DNA of 11,132 nt from an uncultured Clostridium sp. (GTDB lineage: Bacteria > Bacillota > Clostridia > TANB77 > CAG-508), in assembly GCA_947568605.1 (NCBI GenBank), contig CANOPV010000014.1, positions 1 through 11,132 on the forward strand, written 5' to 3'. How positions within the stretch are numbered: position 1 is the first letter of the stretch; each line of letters opens with the position of its first letter. The notes beneath the pieces were generated by a model that saw nothing but the letters and a program-made list of their open reading frames with translations, searched no databases and was not told the origin of the DNA. Below are positions 6,906-11,070 of the stretch, in pieces. A program made the translations under genes and the position numbers.

Positions 6906-6950
6906 TCCTTCGAAGAACGGGCGATTAAAATCGCCCCTACATTTACTCTA
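6906..6950 (-). repeat. REP-like hairpin, copy C (right flank of RAYT)
   Basis: On the minus strand this reads AGTAAATGTAGGGGCG.., with GTAG at 6937-6940. An 8-bp stem GGGCGATT/AATCGCCC follows (6919-6926, 6929-6936), then TTCTTCGAAGG. It is the best preserved copy and is inverted relative to copy B. Confidence 0.8.
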
Positions 6951-7107
6951 CAATTATAAATTACTGTTATAGTTTAAGTTATTACAATTTAATAATAAAT
7001 AATTCTAATATAAAAGGGGTCGAAATCGATACCTTTAAATCTGAAGCAGGGACACATTATTTACTTTACAAGATAACAATAGTATTAAAATAGAAACATT
7101 AGATATA
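6951..7107. other. AT-rich intergenic stretch without a gene
   Basis: I see no coding frame here. The only structure is a weak hairpin at 7013-7036 (AAAGG..TCG AAAT CGA..CCTTT) with two imperfect pairs inside. It separates the RAYT remnant from the spore coat operon terminator. Confidence 0.4.
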
Positions 7108-7155
7108 AATTACAATAAAAAGATGGAATTTTAATTCCACCTTTTTATTGTAATT
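7108..7155 (-). terminator. Terminator of the spore coat operon, containing the stop codon
   Basis: The 48-nt hairpin has 15 bp outside (AATTACAATAAAAAG with CTTTTTATTGTAATT), one mismatch, and 7 bp inside (TGGAATT/AATTCCA) with a TT loop. On the minus strand the descending arm carries CTTTTTATTG. The stop codon of the coat gene (7145-7147) lies inside the ascending arm. Confidence 0.75.
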
Positions 7156-7387
7156 CTGTTTTTACTTGATTTATCTCATCTTGCGTAGCAGGTTGAGCTG
7201 GTTTATAATACCCCTTTGTTTGAGCAATTTTAAATAACTCATATTGAAAACTCTCGCAATTATTTCTTATTTGTTGAATAGTCTGTCTTAATTGCATATT
7301 TTCCGCCTCAGAAATAACGCCTTGATAAGTAGTAAGTTCAGCCTTTGTGTTATCTAAAATATCATTAACCATAGTTTTTTCTTCCAT
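7145..7387 (-). CDS. Spore coat protein, CotF-like (second of pair)
   Basis: The 80-residue protein resembles the C-terminal half of CotF-family spore coat proteins: a helix starting MVNDILDNTKAELTTYQGVI, a second helix AENMQLRQTIQQIRNNCESFQYELFKIA, then the typical ending TKGYYKPAQPA (compare KGWY in relatives) and a short charged helix. CotF-like proteins are ferritin-like helical bundles deposited in the spore coat. The start at 7387 has AGGAGG only 5 nt upstream, and that site overlaps the TAG stop of the upstream gene. Met6 is a possible alternative start. It lies 9 nt downstream of the partner gene 7397-7585, which supplies the other helix pair, so the two products may form one bundle. 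Expression should be restricted to sporulation in the mother cell (family knowledge). Confidence 0.8.
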   Translation of the reverse strand: MEEKTMVNDILDNTKAELTTYQGVISEAENMQLRQTIQQIRNNCESFQYELFKIAQTKGYYKPAQPATQDEINQVKTELQ

Positions 7388-7396
7388 ACGTACCTC

Positions 7397-7585
7397 CTAA
7401 TTGTTTAAAAAAGACATTAATTTTTGTTTTGTATTCAAAGAATCTTGTGCAGACTTTGTAAATATCTGTTTAATTTGAGGGTCAACACATTGATTAGCAT
7501 AAGTATTTAATTTTTCATAAGAAGTTTCAGTAGCACCAATCAAATGTCTCAAATTTTGAAGTTCCACTTGACTAAGATTTGCCAT
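7397..7585 (-). CDS. Spore coat-associated small helical protein (CotF N-terminal-like)
   Basis: The 62-residue protein is almost wholly helical: NLSQVELQNLRHLIGATETS.. then NTYANQCVDPQIKQIFTKSAQDSLNTKQKLMSFL. The VDPQIKQIF..SAQDSLNTKQ pattern resembles the first helix pair of CotF-like coat proteins (DPQLK..F...AQ......). I start it at ATG 7583-7585 (MANLSQ), because AAAGGA (7595-7600) lies 9 nt upstream. A longer frame would need TTG at 7592-7594, which overlaps the ribosome binding site. It is the first gene of the coat pair. A weak mother-cell sigma-like ACATAATTAT occurs upstream, but I cannot assign a sporulation promoter confidently. Confidence 0.72.
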   Translation of the reverse strand: MANLSQVELQNLRHLIGATETSYEKLNTYANQCVDPQIKQIFTKSAQDSLNTKQKLMSFLNN

Positions 7586-7699
7586 ATAAATCAATCCTTT
7601 CTAAATAAATTAATATAATTATGTACAAACAATTAAATAAATATACGTAAAAAATTTTTTGAATATATAAAAAAAAAATGCATAAAATATAAATAGTAT

Positions 7700-7728
7700 T
7701 TGACATTTTAAAAATTTGATGTTATAAT
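7700..7728 (+). promoter_or_regulatory. Consensus sigma-A promoter of antisense RNA 1
   Basis: TTGACA (7700-7705), exactly 17 bp, and TATAAT (7723-7728) form a perfect consensus promoter. A-tracts lie upstream (7649-7695), as in UP elements. The start is expected near 7735. Confidence 0.93.
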
Positions 7729-7734
7729 ACTATT

Positions 7735-7803
7735 AACTTATAAGTGATGTAACCTGTCATAAATAAGTTCGGTATGTGAGTAACGACACATACTCTTTTT
7801 TTT
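7735..7803 (+). ncRNA. Short antisense RNA 1 (about 69 nt)
   Basis: The RNA runs from a perfect promoter to an intrinsic terminator and has no usable reading frame. Its 5' part folds as AACTTAT (7735-7741) with ATAAGTT (7763-7769). The loop between holds TGTAACCTGTCATAAA (7748-7763, its last base shared with the stem). That 16-nt sequence is identical to plus-strand 7938-7953, so it is complementary to the start codon region of the convergent microprotein mRNA. The 3' hairpin GTATGTG/CACATAC (7772-7778, 7787-7793) has loop AGTAACGA and eight T residues (7796-7803). Its GTAACGA loop matches the terminator loop of the partner mRNA. I infer an antitoxin-like or regulatory antisense RNA. Confidence 0.8.
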
Positions 7804-7805
7804 GC

Positions 7806-7841
7806 AAAAAAATAATGAGGGCTATGTAACGAACGCCCTCA
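7806..7841 (-). terminator. Terminator of microprotein mRNA 1
   Basis: The stem TGAGGGC/GCCCTCA (7816-7822, 7835-7841) has a 12-nt loop. On the minus strand it is followed by TTATTTTTTT. The loop contains the complement of GTAACGA (7826-7832), matching the loop of antisense RNA 1. Confidence 0.85.
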
Positions 7842-7851
7842 CCAATAAAGA

Positions 7852-7950
7852 TTACTCTTTACTGTTTTGTTTGTCTTTTAATACCCTTATTTCTGCTCTC
7901 AATTTTTCAATTTCCTGCAAAAGTAGGTATATTAAACTGTAACCTGTCAT
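7852..7950 (-). CDS. 32-residue coiled-coil microprotein, copy 1
   Basis: A short frame of 32 codons starts at ATG 7948-7950 with AAAGGAGG (7956-7963) ending 5 nt upstream, one of the best ribosome binding sites in the window. It begins MTGYSLIYLLLQEIEKL. Residues I7, L10, I14, L17, I21 and L24 fall in perfect 3-4 spacing, a three-heptad coiled coil, and the tail is charged (KDKQNSKE). Its paralogue at 8619-8714 keeps all six heptad residues and about 21 of 31 positions overall, which argues for a real translated product. The mRNA (about 7989 down to 7806) has its own promoter and terminator. Its codons 1-5 are the target of antisense RNA 1. It recalls type I toxin peptides in size and control, but it has no membrane-spanning stretch. 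The function is unknown. Confidence 0.75.
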   Translation of the reverse strand: MTGYSLIYLLLQEIEKLRAEIRVLKDKQNSKE

Positions 7951-7965
7951 AAAATCCTCCTTTCT

Positions 7966-7981
7966 CTGATGTTGCCACCAG
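7966..7981 (-). promoter_or_regulatory. 5' leader hairpin of microprotein mRNA 1
   Basis: On the minus strand CTGGTG-GCAA-CATCAG forms a 6-bp stem (one G-U) closed by a GNRA tetraloop, directly upstream of the ribosome binding site. Copy 2 keeps the stem and has GTAA, also GNRA, as the loop. Confidence 0.6.
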
Positions 7982-8337
7982 TAAAGTCTGTTGATATTAT
8001 ATCATTATTTGCTATGTCTTGTCTAGTTATTTATAATTACCCTGTAAAAAAACTTAATGGGACATTTATATCTGTGTTTGACAATAATGACGGAACCGTA
8101 TCAACCTCAAATTCAGAACAAGAAACAGAAATTGAATTTGAACCATTTGTTATGTTGGAAAAAGGTTCTAAAATTAAAGGAACTAATTTCGTCCAATATA
8201 TAGGATATGATCCTGAAACAAAGGTAATGTATACGTTAGTATTTAACAGAGTCGATAGTGCAGCAGGTATAACTGTATTGCTTAATGAAAACGGAACACC
8301 GAAACTTTATGACCCAAAAGGGGAAAAAACTGAATAA
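7969..8337 (+). CDS. Truncated small protein with DUF6440-like C-terminal part
   Basis: The open frame gives 122 residues, but roughly the first 21 (MLPPVKSVDIIS..CLVIY) are read through the promoter and leader of module copy 1, and no ribosome binding site precedes ATG 7969 or the internal ATG at 8014. The unique part begins about 8031 (YNYPVKKLNGTF). The end, YDPETKVMYTLV..AAGITVLLNENGTPKLYD, resembles the DUF6440 pattern of a strand pair around D.(E)TGV.Y.. followed by GLTVLLDENGKP. I take it as a gene whose original 5' end was replaced by, or joined to, the repeated module. Whether it is expressed is unclear. A terminator follows at 8344-8363. Family assignment is from memory of the pattern and is tentative. 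Confidence 0.5.
   Translation: MLPPVKSVDIISLFAMSCLVIYNYPVKKLNGTFISVFDNNDGTVSTSNSEQETEIEFEPFVMLEKGSKIKGTNFVQYIGYDPETKVMYTLVFNRVDSAAGITVLLNENGTPKLYDPKGEKTE
7996..8025 (-). promoter_or_regulatory. Promoter of microprotein mRNA 1
   Basis: On the minus strand TAGACA (8020-8025), 18 bp and TATAAT (7996-8001) give a start near 7989 and a leader of about 40 nt. Copy 2 has the same hexamers with a 17-bp spacer. Confidence 0.75.
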
Positions 8338-8363
8338 GTTTTTTCCCCTTCTGGGGATTTTTT
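8320..8363 (+). terminator. Terminator with overlapping alternative hairpin
   Basis: TCCCC-TTCT-GGGGA (8344-8356 plus A8357) followed by six T residues (8358-8363) is an intrinsic terminator after the stop at 8335-8337. Its left arm is also the right arm of a longer 12-bp hairpin, GGGGAAAAAACT/AGTTTTTTCCCC (8320-8331, 8337-8348). The two folds exclude each other. Confidence 0.7.
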
Positions 8364-8447
8364 ATTATATAGAAAAATATACCTACATAAAATTATAAAA
8401 AAGTTTTTGAATATAAAAAAAATAATTGCATAAAATGTAAATAGTAT

Positions 8448-8476
8448 TTGACATTTTTGAAATTTGATGTTATAAT
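8448..8476 (+). promoter_or_regulatory. Consensus sigma-A promoter of antisense RNA 2
   Basis: TTGACA (8448-8453), 17 bp and TATAAT (8471-8476) are identical in both hexamers to the copy 1 promoter, with a spacer that differs at only a few bases. The start is expected near 8483. Confidence 0.93.
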
Positions 8477-8482
8477 ACTATT

Positions 8483-8557
8483 AACTTATAAGTGAACGTA
8501 ACTAGTCATTAAGTAAGTCCAGTATGTAGGTGTAACGAACTACATACTCTTTTTTTC
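8483..8557 (+). ncRNA. Short antisense RNA 2 (about 75 nt)
   Basis: This is the paralogue of the RNA at 7735-7803. The 5' hairpin pairs ACTTA (8484-8488) with TAAGT (8514-8518) plus a U-G pair. It presents GTAACTAGTCATT (8498-8510), identical to plus-strand 8703-8715 and therefore complementary to the start region of microprotein mRNA 2. The terminator stem AGTATGTAG/CTACATACT (8521-8529, 8540-8548) has loop GTGTAACGAA and a run of seven T residues. Loop bases TGTAACGA (8531-8538) match the mRNA terminator loop at 8590-8597. Confidence 0.8.
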
Positions 8558-8573
8558 TTTATAATTTTTGCAT

Positions 8574-8610
8574 AAAAAAAGTGGGGTTCTGTAACGATTT
8601 TACCCCACTT
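8574..8610 (-). terminator. Terminator of microprotein mRNA 2
   Basis: The 9-bp stem AAGTGGGGT/ACCCCACTT (8579-8587, 8602-8610) is followed on the minus strand by a T-run (complement of 8574-8580). The 14-nt loop contains the TGTAACGA complement. The stem sequence is different from copy 1 but the structure is the same. Confidence 0.85.
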
Positions 8611-8618
8611 GACAAAGA

Positions 8619-8714
8619 TTACTCTTTATCTAATTTTTTCTGCAATGATTGTATTTCTGCTTTCAATTTTTCAATTTCTTGCATTAACAACCATATTAAA
8701 CTGTAACTAGTCAT
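8619..8714 (-). CDS. 31-residue coiled-coil microprotein, copy 2
   Basis: The frame has 31 codons from ATG 8712-8714 to TAA 8619-8621. AAAGGAGG at 8726-8733 lies 11 nt upstream. It begins MTSYSLIWLLMQEIEKLKAE and keeps I7, L10, I14, L17, I21 and L24 of the copy 1 heptads, with a Lys-rich end. The substitutions relative to copy 1 are largely conservative (Y8W, L11M, R18K), as expected of a protein under selection. Its own promoter and terminator make a transcript of about 185 nt. Codons 1-4 pair with antisense RNA 2. It could be a type I toxin-like peptide, a regulatory microprotein or a small structural coiled coil; the sequence does not decide. Confidence 0.75.
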   Translation of the reverse strand: MTSYSLIWLLMQEIEKLKAEIQSLQKKLDKE

Positions 8715-8735
8715 TTGTTGATAGTCCTCCTTTCT

Positions 8736-8751
8736 CTGATGTTACCACCAG
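8736..8751 (-). promoter_or_regulatory. 5' leader hairpin of microprotein mRNA 2
   Basis: CTGGTG-GTAA-CATCAG on the minus strand has the same stem as copy 1 with a different GNRA tetraloop, two nucleotides before the AAAGGAGG region. Confidence 0.6.
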
Positions 8752-8765
8752 TAAAGTCTATTGCC

Positions 8766-8794
8766 ATTATAAACTATTTATTATGTCTTGTCTA
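8766..8794 (-). promoter_or_regulatory. Promoter of microprotein mRNA 2
   Basis: On the minus strand TAGACA (8789-8794), 17 bp and TATAAT (8766-8771) predict a start near 8759. Confidence 0.75.
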
Positions 8795-8800
8795 GTCATT

Positions 8801-8976
8801 TTTATTAATACTATATTGTTTATAACATTTTAATAATGTTATAAAACTTTTATAATATATTTTATATAAATACTAGTTTTTTCACAAAAAGTAGTGCAAA
8901 ATTTAAAAAAATGTGATAATATATAATAGTATAAAATTGCAAATAATAAATGACAAGAATTTAAAAGGAGAAATGT
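8801..8976 (+). promoter_or_regulatory. gdpP upstream region
   Basis: The region holds an 11-bp AT-only-loop inverted repeat (TATAACATT/AATGTTATA at 8821-8829 and 8835-8843, extended by two T-A pairs). Several TATAAT-like boxes follow, notably TGTGATAAT and ATATAATAG around 8912-8931. No convincing -35 was found. The gdpP ribosome binding site AAGGAG is at 8965-8970, 6 nt from the ATG. Confidence 0.4.
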
Positions 8977-10992
8977 ATGCAAAACAATAAAAAAATGTTT
9001 AAAATAGTAACATTTAAAACAAAAATATACTTAACAATAATAGCAATACTATTAATAATAATAAGTATCCAAAACATAGTATTAATAATACCATCAATAA
9101 TAATATATGCACTAGTATTATTATACACATTCTGGAACGACAACAAAAGTAAAACAGAAATAACAGAACACATACAAGAACTTACAGGAAATGTCGAAAC
9201 AGCAGCAAAAAACAGTCTAGCAAACTCACCATTTCCACTAATACTAATAGAAACAGACGGAAATACTGTATGGAAAAACTTCAAATTCAATACAGAATTT
9301 GCAAACATAGACATAAAAAACATACTAATAGACGTAGTAAAAGAAATAAAAATAGACATAGAAAAAAGAACAGACAAAAAAGAAAAATCAGTAGAAAAAC
9401 AAATACAAATAGGAAAAAAATCATATAAAATCTTAGGAGAATATGTAAAATTAAAACAAAAAGGAAGAGATAGACAAACAGTATACACACTATTATTATA
9501 TTTTATAGATGAAACAAACTATTTAAACGTACTAAAAGAACTAAAAGACTCAAAAACCTGTGTAGGAATATTAAAAATAGATAACTACGAAGAAACAATG
9601 CAAGCAATACCAACAGAAAAAAGACCACAAATAATAGCACAAATAGAAAAAAACATATATGAATGGTCAACAAATACAAATGGAATGATGATAAAAACAG
9701 AAAAAGACACTTATGTATTTGCAATAGAACACAAATATTTAGAAAAAATAAAAGAAAATAAATTTGAAATATTAGACAATGTAAAAGAAATAGATGTAGA
9801 AGGAATATTACAAATAACTTTAACAATAGCAATATCAAATGAAGGAGAAACAAATCAAGAAAGATATGAAACAGCATTAGCAACAATGGATGTAGCATTA
9901 GGAAGAGGAGGAGACCAAGCAGTAATTAGAGAAGACGGAAAATACAATTTCTTTGGAGGAAAAACACAAGAAGTAGAAAAAAGAACAAAAGTAAAAGCAA
10001 GAGTAGTAGCACACGCATTAGAAGAATTAATACTAGAAGCAGAAGATGTAATTATAATGGGACATACAAACGGAGACATAGATTCAATGGGTTCAAGTAT
10101 GGGAATATATAGACTTGCAAAAAATCTTGAAAAAGAAGCACACATAGTAAACAACACATTTGGGTTATCATTAAACAATTTTATAGAAACAATAAAAAGT
10201 GAAGAACAATACAAAGACATATTTTTAGATAAAGCAGAAGCAATATCTAAAATCACACAAAAAACATTATTAATAGTAGTAGACACACATAAAAGAAGTT
10301 ATGTAGAAGTACCAGAGTTATTAGAAAAAACAAATAAAATAGTAGTAATAGATCATCACAGAATAAGCACAGATTATATAGACAATGCAATACTAATGTT
10401 CCACGAAGTATATGCTTCATCAGCCTCTGAACTAGTAACAGAACTATTACAATATGCAAAAAAAGAGCCAGAAATTACAACATTAGAAGCAGAAAGTCTA
10501 TATGGAGGAATAATGGTAGACACCAAAAACTTTACATTTAAAACAGGAGTAAGAACATTTGAAGCAGCAGCATATTTAAGAAAATGTGGAGTAGATATAA
10601 TAAAAGTAAAAAAATGGTTTCAAAGCGATTTACAAAGTTATAAAATAATAGCAGACATAGTAAAAACAGCAGAAATAGTAAATGATACAATAGCAATATC
10701 AATATATGATAAAAAAGATAAAGACGCAAATCTAATATGTGCAAAAGCAGCAGACGAACTATTAACAATAAACACAGTAACTGCCTCATTTGTAATAGGA
10801 TATTTAGGCGAAAAAGTATGTATAAGTGGAAGGTCATTAGGAGACATAAATGTACAAGTAATACTTGAAAAATTAGGTGGCGGAGGACACATAACACTTG
10901 CAGGAGCACAAGTAGAGGGAATGACAGAAGAAGAAACAAAACAAGAATTAATAAAAATCATAAAAGAATATTTTAACGAAAATGCGAATTGA
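8977..10992 (+). CDS. gdpP: Cyclic-di-AMP phosphodiesterase GdpP (DHH-DHHA1)
   Basis: The 671-residue membrane enzyme hydrolyses c-di-AMP to pApA. Two transmembrane helices lie at about residues 16-52. A PAS-like domain follows (about 65-160), then a degenerate GGDEF domain (about 185-325) ending ALGRGGDQAVI. The DHH phosphoesterase domain has GHTNGDID at 362-369, VVDTH with Asp436, DHH at 459-461, and MVDTKNF with Asp515. The DHHA1 domain closes with LGGGGH at 633-638. Domain order and length match GdpP. The metal-binding His363, Asp367, Asp369, Asp436, His460 and Asp515 are all present. One oddity is Gly366 where relatives usually have Pro in motif I (NPD). The start at 8977 is supported by AAGGAG 6 nt upstream. 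The usual partner genes rplI and dnaB are not seen within the 140 bp that follow. Codon use is extremely A-rich. Confidence 0.96.
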   Translation: MQNNKKMFKIVTFKTKIYLTIIAILLIIISIQNIVLIIPSIIIYALVLLYTFWNDNKSKTEITEHIQELTGNVETAAKNSLANSPFPLILIETDGNTVWKNFKFNTEFANIDIKNILIDVVKEIKIDIEKRTDKKEKSVEKQIQIGKKSYKILGEYVKLKQKGRDRQTVYTLLLYFIDETNYLNVLKELKDSKTCVGILKIDNYEETMQAIPTEKRPQIIAQIEKNIYEWSTNTNGMMIKTEKDTYVFAIEHKYLEKIKENKFEILDNVKEIDVEGILQITLTIAISNEGETNQERYETALATMDVALGRGGDQAVIREDGKYNFFGGKTQEVEKRTKVKARVVAHALEELILEAEDVIIMGHTNGDIDSMGSSMGIYRLAKNLEKEAHIVNNTFGLSLNNFIETIKSEEQYKDIFLDKAEAISKITQKTLLIVVDTHKRSYVEVPELLEKTNKIVVIDHHRISTDYIDNAILMFHEVYASSASELVTELLQYAKKEPEITTLEAESLYGGIMVDTKNFTFKTGVRTFEAAAYLRKCGVDIIKVKKWFQSDLQSYKIIADIVKTAEIVNDTIAISIYDKKDKDANLICAKAADELLTINTVTASFVIGYLGEKVCISGRSLGDINVQVILEKLGGGGHITLAGAQVEGMTEEETKQELIKIIKEYFNENAN

Positions 10993-11020
10993 TAAATGTA
11001 GGGGCGCACAGTGTGCGTCC
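10991..11020 (+). repeat. REP-like hairpin, copy D, directly after gdpP
   Basis: AAATGTAGGGGCG matches copies B and C, with GTAG at 10998-11001. The core CGCACA-G-TGTGCG (11005-11017) is a different sequence but still a hairpin, extended by GG with CC and one G-U. It begins inside the gdpP stop codon and could end the transcript, though no T-run follows. Confidence 0.65.
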
Positions 11021-11070
11021 GCACTCCAACGGCTAGACCTAAAAAATTAAAAATATGCTTTTTTGTTATA

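Larger units (their letters stand above)
6284..6950 (+). mobile_element. Decayed RAYT transposase locus bounded by inverted REPs
   Basis: A REP-associated tyrosine transposase remnant (6401-6846) lies between two oppositely oriented copies of the same GTAG-led hairpin (copies B and C). This is the classic arrangement in which a RAYT gene sits beside the REP elements it mobilises. The presence of copies A and D elsewhere in the window fits dispersal of the hairpin by such an enzyme. Confidence 0.75.
7649..8030. repeat. Antisense RNA-microprotein module, copy 1
   Basis: This 382-bp unit is repeated at 8397-8800. In order on the plus strand it has an A-rich upstream tract, a sigma-A promoter (7700-7728), a short RNA with terminator (7735-7803), and a minus-strand terminator (7806-7841). 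After these come the minus-strand microprotein gene (7852-7950), its SD and 5' leader hairpin (7966-7981), and its promoter (7996-8025). The two RNAs converge. Homology with copy 2 stops sharply after GTCTAGTTATT. Confidence 0.85.
8397..8800. repeat. Antisense RNA-microprotein module, copy 2
   Basis: This is the second copy of the unit at 7649-8030, in the same orientation and 748 bp further on. Both promoters, the short RNA, both terminators, the microprotein, the leader hairpin and the outer tracts are all kept. Differences are concentrated in the terminator stems (which keep pairing), the antisense/target pair (which change together) and the C-terminal codons of the peptide. Confidence 0.85.

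Noticed and set aside
7735..7803. The short RNA as a leader of a downstream plus-strand gene
   Set aside because: It ends at a strong terminator and the next sequence is the convergent mRNA terminator; no plus-strand gene follows with an SD.
7852..8714. Microproteins as Fst/Ldr family members
   Set aside because: The layout is par-like, but the peptides lack the transmembrane segment and the sequence pattern of Fst; they are coiled coils.
7748..8715. Spaced repeats as a CRISPR array
   Set aside because: Only two repeat pairs occur, with irregular spacing and different roles in RNA and mRNA; there is no array and no cas gene.
9503..10939. Several long Leu/Phe-rich minus-strand frames opposite gdpP and pcrA
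   Set aside because: They are shadows of A-rich codons on the other strand (TTA, TTT, CTT reads) without ribosome binding sites.
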